The notes: a model not told the origin generated them from the letters alone. Counted from the first letter of the stretch, positions 9,118 to 17,968 are shown. The stretch: DNA of 64,000 nucleotides from Vibrio splendidus (GCF_024347615.1 NZ_AP025509.1:1178001-1242000), one strand, 5' to 3'. Numbers and translations: made by a program.

Positions 9118-10050
9118 ATGAAAGAACTTCAAGACTTAGACCTAAATCTGCTCAAGTTACTTAAAGCGGTTGTTGAAACTCGTAATACCCATGCAGCAGC
9201 AGACAAGCTTGGTATATCGCAAACCAGTGTCAGCAGAGGGATGGCGAAGTTAAGAGAAACTTTTGGCGACCAGCTTTTTCTTCGTAAAGCACACGGCGTC
9301 GAGCCTTCAGAATTGGCAGAGAAACTCGCCGAAGCGGCCGATGAAATGTACTCCCCTTTGATAAAAGTGGTTGAGTCCTACCACAACTTTGACCCTAAAA
9401 TATTTACCGGCGAAGTCACTATTGCATTAAATATATTTCTACTTGAACTGTATGGCGATGGGGTTTTTAAGGTTCTGCAAGAAGCTTTACCACAAGCGAG
9501 CTTTAAATTGATCTACTGGCAAGATAAAAGCTTGGTAGAAGTACTGAATGGACAAGTCGATTATTTACTACAACTTTCAGGCATTCCATTACCTCAAGAT
9601 ATCTACCAACATAAGCTCACCGAAGTAAAATTGAGCCTAATTGCGCGTAAAGATCACCCTGTGTTAAGTAAAAGCAGTGAATGGGAAGATATTCATCACC
9701 TACCAATAACAAGAATCTTAATTGATGGCATTAACACCAAGCGTGCTCCGATTGAAGATCTCTATATATCAAAAGGCTACAGCGCGAATATTGTGCTGGC
9801 GACGCATAGCCTCACAGTATTACGAAGCAAGCTCAGAAATTCGGATGCCTTCTCTTTTGGCAGCAGTTTTATGACGGAAGATGATTCGGAACTCCGCTGT
9901 TACCCATTACCTAATTTACCAAAAGAAATGCGCCAAATTGGTGTAGAGGGCGGCTACCTGCAATCCAAACGAGGCTTCCCACTTCACCAACTATTGCATC
10001 AAACCATGCAGAGCTACTTTGATAGTATTGTTCAACCTGACGGTCGATAG
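9118..10050 (+). CDS. LysR-family transcriptional regulator
   Basis: This is a cytoplasmic DNA-binding regulator of 310 residues. The N-terminal winged helix-turn-helix is clear (about 6-65: DLNLLKLLKAVVETRNTHAA then GISQTSVSRGMAKLRETFGD), followed by a periplasmic-binding-protein-like effector domain (about 95-295). AAAGG lies upstream of the ATG (9107-9111). No divergently paired target gene is adjacent: the barrel gene upstream is on the same strand and the MscS gene downstream is convergent, so the target is not obvious. The effector is unknown. Confidence 0.9.
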   Translation: MKELQDLDLNLLKLLKAVVETRNTHAAADKLGISQTSVSRGMAKLRETFGDQLFLRKAHGVEPSELAEKLAEAADEMYSPLIKVVESYHNFDPKIFTGEVTIALNIFLLELYGDGVFKVLQEALPQASFKLIYWQDKSLVEVLNGQVDYLLQLSGIPLPQDIYQHKLTEVKLSLIARKDHPVLSKSSEWEDIHHLPITRILIDGINTKRAPIEDLYISKGYSANIVLATHSLTVLRSKLRNSDAFSFGSSFMTEDDSELRCYPLPNLPKEMRQIGVEGGYLQSKRGFPLHQLLHQTMQSYFDSIVQPDGR

Positions 10051-10103
10051 CGAGCGGGATTTCTGGCCTCAATTGAAAAACTATTAACGATAAGCTCTGG
10101 CCC

Positions 10104-10129
10104 CTAAAGCGATATATAGGTCGCTTTAG
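10104..10129. terminator. hairpin between convergent genes
   Basis: CTAAAGCGA (10104-10112) pairs with TCGCTTTAG (10121-10129). It lies between the convergent lysR and mscS-family genes but has no T-run. A further CTTTAGGGGC at 10141-10150 could pair with GCCCCTAAAG (10100-10109), giving an alternative fold. Confidence 0.4.
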
Positions 10130-10185
10130 AGGCACGTTGTCTTTAGGGGCAAGGTGTCTTTAGGTTAATCGTGTCTGAGGCTGCT

Positions 10186-12000
10186 TTAAGCAGAAGGTGG
10201 GCGCACAGCAGAGGTTGCCGCCGGATACATGATGGTATTTTTAATTTCGTACTTATATTCAAAGCTGAAATCAGGAAATGGGAAGGCTTGCTCTTCATGC
10301 CACTGCGCAACAACCTGTTCGGCTTTTCGTTTCTGTTCCTCATTGTCATTGGCATTTACATCCACAAGTTGATATTGCGTAGAGTGAGCTATCTTCGCAC
10401 CAATGCTCTCGACTTGGGTCAATACAGAAAACAAAATATCCTCTTGGACAGCCATGAACTCTTCATGGTCACGACAGCTAATGTAAGCCATCAGATTGAT
10501 ATTGATGGAGTATTCCCCAACACCCATAAGCCTCACTCGAACTGGATCTTCTTCGATGATTGGATGTTGTAGCAACAACCGGCGCAGATTAACGATCAGT
10601 ACGCGTAATTGCTCAAGGGTGGTTTCAGAACGCAATCTCAACACATGATCCATGCGTCGCTTATCACGCCGCTCCAAGTTATCAATTTCCATGTTGGCAA
10701 ATTCCGAGTTAGGAATGGTAATTAAAGAGCGCTCTAGCGTCCGGACTCGAGTCGAACGCAAACCAATACTCTCAATGGTTCCTAGTTTGTCTCCATAACG
10801 GCAAAACTCACCAATCTTTACGCCCCCGTCAGCATAGAGCGTTAATCCGTTGATTACGTTCTCCAATATAGGGCGAATGGCCAGTGCAACCGCTAAGCCA
10901 CCCACACCCAAACCTGCCAATATTGGGGAGATTGAGAACCCCATAAATTCGATGACATAAATGCCAAGAATCGCGATCGTCAACCCGCCAAATATACGTG
11001 CTAATACGGTAATCAGTGACGAATCTACGTGCTTTCCATTGTGCTTTTTGAATACATAAATATCAGCGAAATAATTGAAAATGGCCATAATAAGCCATGA
11101 GACGAAGAAGAACTGAGCCAGTAGGAAGAAGGTGGTGAACAGCTGATAAACACCACCTGTAATCCATATCCCATCATCAATCACCCATCTTGCTAAAAAC
11201 AGCAAATTCACCACGCCCACCAGCGACAACAGTCGACCTGCCCGCCATTTCAAGCCTTTTCCTTCCCAGCGACGATTCCAGCGTTCACCAAGCAAAAAGC
11301 TAATTCTTATCATTATCTTACATAGTGACAAAACGCCAGTGAGTGCAAGCCATTGCCATAAAGGAAGCGGCCCATAACGTTGATTAAAAGATGAAGGTAA
11401 AGAAAGAACAAATTGCTTAGAGAACATAGGTCCGGGGCTAATCAGAAATTCCTGATAATAGTCTGGACGTGCTTTGGCATAGTACGGAAGGACTGACATC
11501 GTTCTATACCACCGAGAAAGGCTTTGAATGGTGTTAGAACTAAATAGGAACTGATCGGTTCGATCGCCTAGAGTTTGGCGAGACAATACGATCTCAGTAT
11601 TGCCTAAACGCCAGTGATCAATATCTTCTCCCCTTATTTGCTCGACATTTGGCACTAGCTGATGAGTACCTTGATCAATTCGATCCAACAACTCACGAAG
11701 AAGAATTATTTTCTCCATCACGACAACTGTTCGGCTTCGATTCGGAACCATAGACAAATCCATGGTTCTGATCACTTGTGAATAAGCATGCTGCGCTTCT
11801 TTAAGATGCAGTGTTTCATTTTTCCAATGCTCGATAACCACACTCGAATCTCTGATGAAGCTCGAAAGAGTATGTTTGGGGCTCGACGTGTCGGCGAGCT
11901 CCAAAGCAATACTTTGCATGGCTAGCGCATTAGGTATGGTTAGACATAAGGGTATGGTTAGAAAAACGGCTACTAACATCGAATAAAAACGTCTTATCAC
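10186..12000 (-). CDS. MscS-family mechanosensitive channel, large form
   Basis: This is an inner-membrane channel that opens under membrane tension. It has 604 residues, about twice E. coli MscS. It carries a signal-like first helix, a periplasmic domain of about 190 residues, five to six membrane helices (about 215-390), and the MscS pore and beta domain. The pore-helix pattern GLGVGGLAVALAIRPILENV and the following ITIPNSEFANMEIDN are typical. The start is GTG at 12000 with GGGAGATC just upstream. It overlaps the preceding small ORF by four bases (GTGA), indicating translational coupling. The C-terminal tail of about 60 residues is charged. Its role is probably osmotic protection. Confidence 0.88.
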   Translation of the reverse strand: MIRRFYSMLVAVFLTIPLCLTIPNALAMQSIALELADTSSPKHTLSSFIRDSSVVIEHWKNETLHLKEAQHAYSQVIRTMDLSMVPNRSRTVVVMEKIILLRELLDRIDQGTHQLVPNVEQIRGEDIDHWRLGNTEIVLSRQTLGDRTDQFLFSSNTIQSLSRWYRTMSVLPYYAKARPDYYQEFLISPGPMFSKQFVLSLPSSFNQRYGPLPLWQWLALTGVLSLCKIMIRISFLLGERWNRRWEGKGLKWRAGRLLSLVGVVNLLFLARWVIDDGIWITGGVYQLFTTFFLLAQFFFVSWLIMAIFNYFADIYVFKKHNGKHVDSSLITVLARIFGGLTIAILGIYVIEFMGFSISPILAGLGVGGLAVALAIRPILENVINGLTLYADGGVKIGEFCRYGDKLGTIESIGLRSTRVRTLERSLITIPNSEFANMEIDNLERRDKRRMDHVLRLRSETTLEQLRVLIVNLRRLLLQHPIIEEDPVRVRLMGVGEYSININLMAYISCRDHEEFMAVQEDILFSVLTQVESIGAKIAHSTQYQLVDVNANDNEEQKRKAEQVVAQWHEEQAFPFPDFSFEYKYEIKNTIMYPAATSAVRPPSA

Positions 12001-12149
12001 AACGATCTCCCGTCATCACTTTGTTCCAATGAAAACATAGGGGCTAGCGAATAAGAATGATCCATGACAGATTGATGTTGAGAGTAATGATAATTAGCTT
12101 GTAGTAACGTAGATATACATTTTAAAAGTGAAGTGAATAACGTTGTCAT
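11997..12149 (-). CDS. 50-residue ORF coupled to the MscS gene
   Basis: It is not a recognised family. The ATG at 12149 is preceded by GGAGG with five to six base spacing, an excellent ribosome-binding site, and the ORF ends in TGA overlapping the GTG start of the channel gene. It encodes 50 residues with a mildly hydrophobic N-terminal part (MTTLFTSLLKCISTLL) and a polar C-terminus rich in His, Gln and Ser. It may be a leader peptide that sets translation of the channel, or a small partner protein. A start at 12188 would also be open, but it has no ribosome-binding site. Confidence 0.55.
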   Translation of the reverse strand: MTTLFTSLLKCISTLLQANYHYSQHQSVMDHSYSLAPMFSLEQSDDGRSL

Positions 12150-12208
12150 TATATCCTCCAAATAAAAATCCACATCCATGTGATTCAATATTAGCTTGCT
12201 GAAATAGA

Positions 12209-13249
12209 CTAGTTGATATGTTTATTAAAGAACTGGCCTAACTCATTAATAGCATCTTCAGACTCTGGCATGTCGATTAAGATACCACTCATATAATCAC
12301 CATGAGATTGGCCATCATATATATGCAGGTCAGTTTCTACGTCTGCACTGCGTAATAATCGATGCATACGAACCGTATCACTTAACAAGAGATCTCGAGT
12401 ACCTGAAATGAATATCGTTGGTGGGAATTCATCAATATCAGCGTATATTGGTGAAATAAGAGGATTATCAAGCGCTTCTCCACCAGCATAGACATCGAAA
12501 GTGCCCTCAATCAGCCCTTCTCGCTGACCTAGAGGGTCTAAGCCTTGCATCGTTAACCATGAATCCGATGTCTCTTTAAGGTCGACGGAAGGGGTCCCAA
12601 CAAACAATGCGCCAGGTGCCGGAAGATCGAGCTCTTGCAGTTTAAGTGTCGTTGCTAACGTTAAGTTACCGCCTGCGGATGTGCCAAAAATCGCTGTTGA
12701 TTCTGGTGATTGAGTTTTTATTAGCTCTTTCCATACTGCAACTGCATCATCAATTGCCGCTGGGAATGGATGCAGTGGCGGTTGACGATAGTCAACAGAG
12801 ATCACCTGTGCACCAAGCCCGTTCGCAACCCAAATAGCTTCTCGTAAAGCTGATTCACCCCCACCGAAAACAAATGCACCACCATGGATATGTACTAGCC
12901 ACTTATCTTTGTATTCAGGGGCGATATTCTTCGGCGTAACAAAGAACGTATCAACTCCGGCAAACTGCTTAGCTTCATAAGTAACGTCCAAGCGCTCTAG
13001 AGCTTGTTGAGCAATCTTAATACCTGGCGCATCAAATTGGGCTTGTAACGCCAACCACTCTGCCGTGTTGTTAGGAACAGGAATTGCCGGTGAGATAACT
13101 CTGTTCTCAAATAACTGAGCAAACTCTGTCGATATACCTGCTGGGGTCGGAACCTTTCGCTCTTGCAGTTCCATTCCAGCGAACGCCGCTGTGCTTGATA
13201 AGCTGAGTAGCAATGCAGGAATAACAGTGCGTAGTGATTTGGTTTTCAT
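12209..13249 (-). CDS. exported alpha/beta hydrolase (HSL-type esterase)
   Basis: This is a predicted periplasmic or secreted carboxylesterase of 346 residues. The start is taken at 13249 (MKTKSL), which has GGAG upstream and gives a normal signal peptide ending in AFA; a longer reading frame from 13324 would run into the palindromic repeat. Hormone-sensitive-lipase features are seen: HGGAFVFGG oxyanion-hole motif, nucleophile elbow GTSAGGN, an aspartate in SGTRDLLLSD, and histidine in DGQSHGDY. The substrate is unknown. The small ORF and channel gene follow on the same strand after about 60 bases, so they could be co-transcribed. Confidence 0.88.
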   Translation of the reverse strand: MKTKSLRTVIPALLLSLSSTAAFAGMELQERKVPTPAGISTEFAQLFENRVISPAIPVPNNTAEWLALQAQFDAPGIKIAQQALERLDVTYEAKQFAGVDTFFVTPKNIAPEYKDKWLVHIHGGAFVFGGGESALREAIWVANGLGAQVISVDYRQPPLHPFPAAIDDAVAVWKELIKTQSPESTAIFGTSAGGNLTLATTLKLQELDLPAPGALFVGTPSVDLKETSDSWLTMQGLDPLGQREGLIEGTFDVYAGGEALDNPLISPIYADIDEFPPTIFISGTRDLLLSDTVRMHRLLRSADVETDLHIYDGQSHGDYMSGILIDMPESEDAINELGQFFNKHIN

Positions 13250-13327
13250 AGTAACTCCGGTAATGATTCTAAAAGCCGTGATTGGCGAACTGAGGCTATT
13301 ATTCACGTCCGAACCCATTAGCACTAT

Positions 13328-13386
13328 GAATTAGAGAAATTCAAATTTGATTATAGCTAAGTAGCAATAATGAATTTCTCTAATTC
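13328..13386. repeat. dispersed palindromic repeat, copy B
   Basis: GAATTAGAGAAATTCA (13328-13343) and TGAATTTCTCTAATTC (13371-13386) are exact 16-base inverted repeats with a 27-base loop. The outer 12-13 bases match the arms of copy A at 10-62; the loops do not match, so the arms are the conserved part. Confidence 0.8.
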
Positions 13387-13442
13387 CTACTAAGTCTAAA
13401 AATCAAATGCGATATTAAATGAAGAAAAGATAAGGAGCTTAC

Positions 13443-13523
13443 ATGAAATACTTACCAGCAAGTATGGTATTAACAGGCTATTTAGTTTTCTTCTTTATAT
13501 TGGTTATGCGTTTAAATAGCTAA
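13443..13523 (+). CDS. 26-residue single-pass membrane protein
   Basis: It is too short for usual gene calling. The ATG at 13443 has a consensus AAGGAG at 13432-13437 with five bases of spacing. The 26 residues begin MKYLPASMVL, continue as one hydrophobic helix rich in Phe/Leu/Val (about 8-22), and end with RLNS. A Lys near the N-terminus and an Arg after the helix frame one membrane span. Members of this size class often bind and tune larger membrane complexes. No partner is obvious: the neighbours are an exported esterase (divergent) and an exported alkyl-sulfatase homologue 122 bases downstream. Confidence 0.6.
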   Translation: MKYLPASMVLTGYLVFFFILVMRLNS

Positions 13524-13645
13524 ACAATATAAAAAGACAACACTCAATCACTTATTTAACTTCTTACTAGTTTAATAAATAAAATAGTAAGAGGAACATT
13601 AAATTTAGTATCGGTCATCAGAATTAATTCGGACAGTATTAAACC

Positions 13646-15496
13646 ATGAGAAAACCAATGAAACTTAATTCAACAACAAAATCAATCAAGCTATTCATTC
13701 TGACAGCTTCATTAAGCGCAACTGCCATCGCTCAAGACACGATGTTTACCTCTCCACAAAACGTATATAACGACAGTGAAGTAGTGCTGACTAAGTATAA
13801 CAATGGCGGAGTAGTGAATGCTTCGGTGATAGAAAACGTAGCAAAGACTCAACCTGAAGAGGCGTACATCAAACAAGTAACAGATGGAGTTTGGGCAATC
13901 ACTGGCTATCATTTCGGCTACAAAACAGTTATTGAGGGCGAAACTGGCCTTATCATTTATGACTCTGGTGACGACATTGAAGAAGCAACGGAGATCTTGG
14001 AATTAGTACGCAAACACATTAGTGAAAAGCCGATCCACACCGTCATTTATAGCCATTCTCATTATGTATTTGGTGCACAAGCGATTCAACAAGCCTTTGA
14101 TGGCGAGCTCAAAGTGATTGGTCATCCAGAGATCAACAAAAACGTTCTAGAAAGCGGCGGCTTAGGTGCGTCGATTCCTGAATTATCACCAACGCTAACA
14201 GCCCGTGCCTATGAGCAATTTTCGGTGCTTCTGCCTGCTGAGGGGCCTGACGCAAAATCACCAACACCGATAGGTAAAACACAAGGGTTTGTGCCAGTAA
14301 ATACTCCTGTAACACAAGGCCAAACAATGACGGTTGATGGTGTCGAGATGGTTTTCTACACCGACTTTGATAGTGATACCGACGATCAAGTGATCGTCTA
14401 TCTGCCTGAGTCCAAAACGGTACTCAACAACCACCTATGGCCAACTTACCCAAACTTCTACACATTAAGAGGTTCAGTGTATCGTGATCCGACAGTCTGG
14501 GCTGAAGGTATCCGCCTTATCAGAGACTTAAATCCAGAACATCTTATCAACACGCACACTGAACCACTCAGTGGCCATGATGAGATCCAAACCACATTGA
14601 ACGGTTACTATGATGGAATTATGTACCTCTATGACCAAACTATTCGAGGGATTCTGCAAGGTAAAACACCTGAAGAGTTAACCTACTCGGTGCAGTTACC
14701 ACAAGATCTCGCCGAATTACCCCATAACCAGATGACTTATGGTGAGTTTTCTTATTATCCGAAAAACATCTATTACCATGCGCTTGGTTGGTTTAACGGT
14801 GAAGCTGAAACCTTGAACCGTATTGAGCCGAATCTTCAAGCTAAGAAAATCATTGAAGGGTTTGGGGGAGTAGACGCGGTAAAACAAGAGCTAAACAAGA
14901 CTATTGCCAACAATGAACTCGCATGGTCAGCAGAACTCGGCGGCTACTTAGTCCGTGTTGTCCCGAACGATGAAGAAGCTAAACAGCTTTTGGCAGACAC
15001 ATTAAGACAAATGGGCTACCAAACAGAGGCATCAATCCCCCGATCTTGGTATCTAACCAAGGCTCTTGAATTAGAAGGAAAAGTCCAAATACCAAGCGTG
15101 GTGTTTTCAGATGCTAATTCAATCATAGGATCCCCAGCCGAGACGTTGGTGGGCCAATTTCGAGTGCGTCTAGACCCAATCGCAAGCTATGGGGAAGACC
15201 AAATGATGGCAATTACGATAAAAGACTCGGATGCCCCAACAATGGGATTGCATGTACGTAGCACTGTCGCTGAGTTTATCTCAGACACTGAAGACTACAA
15301 TCGCCAAGCTGACCTTGAAATCAGCGTATCTAAACGCACTTGGGCAGAGTACTTTGTTGGGGAGAAGAGCTTAGATCAAATGCTAGAAAGCGCTGACGTG
15401 AGCACTAACCACAAAGATGATGTGAGAGGATTCTTTAGCCTCTTTGACCAATTAAACGAATCGAAAACCCGGTTTGTATCCCCATCGCAGTCTTAG
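13646..15496 (+). CDS. alkyl-sulfatase homologue with altered metal ligands
   Basis: It has 616 residues: a signal peptide (to about residue 29), a metallo-beta-lactamase fold domain (about 60-350), an alkyl-sulfatase dimerisation domain (about 370-490), and an SCP2-like C-terminal domain (about 495-605). This is the SdsA1/linear-alkylsulfatase architecture. The canonical HxHxDH zinc motif is here H137-S-H139-Y-V141-F142, so the Asp and third His are replaced by Val and Phe. The downstream PNFYTLRG block and INTHTEP histidine block remain. Either the metal site is remodelled or the protein is not a classical sulfatase. A later start at MKLN (13658) is also possible. Confidence 0.75.
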   Translation: MRKPMKLNSTTKSIKLFILTASLSATAIAQDTMFTSPQNVYNDSEVVLTKYNNGGVVNASVIENVAKTQPEEAYIKQVTDGVWAITGYHFGYKTVIEGETGLIIYDSGDDIEEATEILELVRKHISEKPIHTVIYSHSHYVFGAQAIQQAFDGELKVIGHPEINKNVLESGGLGASIPELSPTLTARAYEQFSVLLPAEGPDAKSPTPIGKTQGFVPVNTPVTQGQTMTVDGVEMVFYTDFDSDTDDQVIVYLPESKTVLNNHLWPTYPNFYTLRGSVYRDPTVWAEGIRLIRDLNPEHLINTHTEPLSGHDEIQTTLNGYYDGIMYLYDQTIRGILQGKTPEELTYSVQLPQDLAELPHNQMTYGEFSYYPKNIYYHALGWFNGEAETLNRIEPNLQAKKIIEGFGGVDAVKQELNKTIANNELAWSAELGGYLVRVVPNDEEAKQLLADTLRQMGYQTEASIPRSWYLTKALELEGKVQIPSVVFSDANSIIGSPAETLVGQFRVRLDPIASYGEDQMMAITIKDSDAPTMGLHVRSTVAEFISDTEDYNRQADLEISVSKRTWAEYFVGEKSLDQMLESADVSTNHKDDVRGFFSLFDQLNESKTRFVSPSQS

Positions 15497-15571
15497 ACTT
15501 GAGCTTCGACATAGACTTAGTTTTTGGGCTTAAACATAGCGATAGCCATGGACTAAACCACTTTTAACCAA

Positions 15572-15594
15572 AGCCTCCACGACGGAGGCTTTTT
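15572..15594 (+). terminator. terminator after alkyl-sulfatase homologue
   Basis: The stem AGCCTCC (15572-15578) / GGAGGCT (15584-15590) is followed by TTTT, about 75 bases after the stop. Confidence 0.8.
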
Positions 15595-15701
15595 GCTATT
15601 TATCATGTTCTATTTATCTAAACGCTTGTTACAAAATATCTAATTTAACCAAACACTGAGCTCCCCTAAAATACCAATCAAATGATTAGGGGAGATAGAA
15701 C

Positions 15702-15911
15702 ATGATTAGCTCAGCACACAATGACGAACTCAACAGATACATAGAAAGACTAGACTTAAACCTTACCAAGGCTCAGGTTCGTGAACTTGGTTGGCAGCAA
15801 AGTAATGAAGAGGTAGGAAAAGAAAAAACAGTATTAGGCTCGTGGTTTTTCTTTTCTTTCTTTGGCTTATGTACGTCTGCATGTCTTGCGCTGCTGATAT
15901 ATATCTCATGA
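15702..15911 (+). CDS. 69-residue protein with C-terminal membrane helix
   Basis: The family is not recognised. The ATG has a strong AGGGGAG at 15688-15694. Residues 1-45 are polar and helical-looking (HNDELNRYIERLDLNLTKAQVRELGW), and residues 46-69 form one hydrophobic segment rich in Phe and Leu, so it is probably tail-anchored in the inner membrane. It overlaps the next gene by ATGA, showing coupled translation. The soluble part ending RELGWQ could be a protein-interaction surface. Confidence 0.6.
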   Translation: MISSAHNDELNRYIERLDLNLTKAQVRELGWQQSNEEVGKEKTVLGSWFFFSFFGLCTSACLALLIYIS

Positions 15912-16090
15912 AGATAAACAAAACAATGACCACGTATAACCAGCATGGAACGTTCAATTGGTTTGAGGTCGATGGAGAAACGTACATACTGTTTAAGGTC
16001 GGCATCAACAGCGCTCTATTGAACCAACACTATGAGGATGTCACCGAACAAAATAACGAAATATACAGGCTATTAGGGGCGATTCCATAA
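15908..16090 (+). CDS. 60-residue soluble protein coupled to the preceding gene
   Basis: The family is not recognised. Its ATG overlaps the TGA of the 69-residue membrane protein (ATGA at 15908-15911), so this start is preferred over the in-frame upstream ATG at 15842, which would give an implausible membrane extension. The 60 residues look soluble, with a compact strand-rich part (GTFNWFEVDGETYILFKVG) and a helical C-terminus. The gene pair probably works together, one tail-anchored and one cytoplasmic. Confidence 0.5.
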   Translation: MKINKTMTTYNQHGTFNWFEVDGETYILFKVGINSALLNQHYEDVTEQNNEIYRLLGAIP

Positions 16091-16106
16091 GCTCCTACCG
16101 CGCGTA

Positions 16107-16130
16107 TTCACTTATTCACTTATTCACTTA
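16107..16130. repeat. octamer tandem repeat TTCACTTA
   Basis: There are three exact copies of TTCACTTA head to tail, 16 bases past the stop of the small gene pair and between convergent genes. Confidence 0.8.
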
Positions 16131-16187
16131 TGGTCTATCTACTCACTAACTAGTGAAAACATCCGTTCTTTTGGGAATAAGATCGAG

Positions 16188-16976
16188 CTACAACAAACGG
16201 TTCTTATACTGTTCTGGCGTTTGGTTCGCGTAACGTTTGAACATGGTGATAAATGGGCTTGCTTGGTTATAACCCAATGTAAGAGCGACCTCTTTGACCG
16301 ATTGGCCGTTTCTTAACAAATCCATCGAGTAAAGGTAGCGCACTCGTAACCGCCACTCTGTAAAGCTCATTCCGAGCTCCGTCTGGCAGTGGCGAGAAAG
16401 GGTTCTTTCCGTGGTGTGGACACGTTCAGCCCAATCTTTCAGTGTCACTTCGTCGGTTGGGTTTTCTTCAACAGAAGCCAATATAGGCGCGAGGTACTTA
16501 TTGTCGGTCGAAGGTAAGAAGTGATGCTCAACCTCACGCTGCGCAAGTTGGTCAAGCAATACCTGAACAAGTCTTTGATCTTGTTCTGTTTCCGCAACAT
16601 TTATCTCACGATCGCGAAAATCATCGATGATAGAAGACACAATCGGCGTGATCTTTATAAGGCTGGTTTTATCTGGCAGATGTTGCGTTAGCTCTGGGGC
16701 GATATTTAGCGAACAGTAGTCCAAAGGCTTACGGTTATAACTGCAATGCATCACCCCAGCCGGTACCCAAATCGCCAAATGTGGTGGTGCTAGAAATCGG
16801 GTGCTTTCCGCTTCCATCTCTAATATACCGCCACTGATCAATTGAACCTGTCCCCATGAATGGCTATGAACTCGGGTTTCAGTGTTCGAAAGAAACGCTT
16901 CAAAATTCATAAATACGTTGGATGGTGCCTTATCAATTGATAAGGATGGATGAAGGTTTCTGGAGTGTTTTTTCAA
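16188..16976 (-). CDS. AraC-family regulator with cupin domain
   Basis: It has 262 residues. An N-terminal cupin-like sensor domain (about 20-100, with the histidine pattern RVHSHSWGQVQ) is followed by an AraC/XylS DNA-binding domain with two helix-turn-helix units (about 160-260), the second matching QSVKEVALTLGYNQASPFITMFKRY. It is divergent from the EamA transporter gene across about 98 bases, a common arrangement in which such a regulator controls the neighbouring exporter. The inducer is unknown. Confidence 0.9.
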   Translation of the reverse strand: MKKHSRNLHPSLSIDKAPSNVFMNFEAFLSNTETRVHSHSWGQVQLISGGILEMEAESTRFLAPPHLAIWVPAGVMHCSYNRKPLDYCSLNIAPELTQHLPDKTSLIKITPIVSSIIDDFRDREINVAETEQDQRLVQVLLDQLAQREVEHHFLPSTDNKYLAPILASVEENPTDEVTLKDWAERVHTTERTLSRHCQTELGMSFTEWRLRVRYLYSMDLLRNGQSVKEVALTLGYNQASPFITMFKRYANQTPEQYKNRLL

Positions 16977-17074
16977 ACTTGTCTTCCTATCGCGCCTGAT
17001 GTCTTTTTAAAGATACTTGTAAGTATAACGACCTGTCAAACTAGCCGCATCAACTCATTCGCCACGGAATTCAC

Positions 17075-17968
17075 ATGCATTATCTCTTACCATTTTTTAC
17101 AGTCTGTATCTGGGGCGCCAATGCAATCGTCAACAAGCTTGCTGCAAGCACCATAGAACCTAGCGCGATGAGTTTTTACCGCTGGTTTTTTGCGATGTTA
17201 ATTCTCACGCCTTTCTGTATTCGCCCAGTCATGAAACAGTGGGCTGTCATTAAGCCAAACTTATCTAAATTAGCGTTCCTCGGCTTTTTGGGCATGGTGT
17301 TGAACCAATCTCTAGGTTACTACGCAGGCTTAACCACAACCGCTTCCAACATGGCCTTGATCACGTCTTTAGTCCCATTGATCAGCGTGTTTCTAAGCGT
17401 TCCTTTGTTGCACAAGTCCATTTCTAGTTTAAGTATTGTTGGCGGTGTGTTGTCACTGTCAGGCTTAGCTCTGATGTTAGGCAAAGGCGACCCTTTGTTC
17501 TTCATGCATCAAGAATTGACTCAAGGCGATGGTTATATGCTGATTGCGGCCTTTGTTTATGCGTCTTACTGTGTGTTATTGAAACGCTGGAAAATGCCCA
17601 TCAGTAGCTGGGTGGTGATTTACATTCAGGGTCTGTTTGCTGTCGCGATGCTTACGCCACTTTGGCTTACCAGCGAACAGCTTTTACCACCGCAACAAGC
17701 GATCCCATTGATAGCTTACGCCGCGGTTGCCGCTTCAATTTTAGCGCCTTGGATGTGGGTGAAAGCGATTGACACCATTGGTGCTGACTCAAGCGCGATG
17801 TTCATGAACTTGCTTCCGGTTGTTGCGATCGTATTAGCCGCGACATGGCTTGGCGAAGAGATTAACCAGTTCCACATCATTGGTGGTGTGATGGTGATTT
17901 CAGGTGTCATCCTTGCTCAAATCAAAAGAAAACCAAGGCTTGAGGCTCCTCTCCCTCAACAAAGCTAA
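17075..17968 (+). CDS. EamA/DMT-superfamily transporter
   Basis: This is an inner-membrane metabolite exporter or importer of the drug/metabolite superfamily. Its 297 residues have ten hydrophobic segments arranged as two EamA repeats (about 3-135 and 148-285). The opening FTVCIWGANAIVNKLA and the loop WVKAIDTIGADSSAMFMNLLPVVAIVLA are typical. It is divergently paired with an AraC regulator. Members of this family move amino acids, nucleobases or other small metabolites; this one's substrate cannot be decided. It ends in a basic tail. Confidence 0.9.
   Translation: MHYLLPFFTVCIWGANAIVNKLAASTIEPSAMSFYRWFFAMLILTPFCIRPVMKQWAVIKPNLSKLAFLGFLGMVLNQSLGYYAGLTTTASNMALITSLVPLISVFLSVPLLHKSISSLSIVGGVLSLSGLALMLGKGDPLFFMHQELTQGDGYMLIAAFVYASYCVLLKRWKMPISSWVVIYIQGLFAVAMLTPLWLTSEQLLPPQQAIPLIAYAAVAASILAPWMWVKAIDTIGADSSAMFMNLLPVVAIVLAATWLGEEINQFHIIGGVMVISGVILAQIKRKPRLEAPLPQQS

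Noticed and set aside
10171..10572. 133-codon plus frame opposite the MscS gene
   Set aside because: Antisense to the conserved channel C-terminus, no ribosome-binding site.
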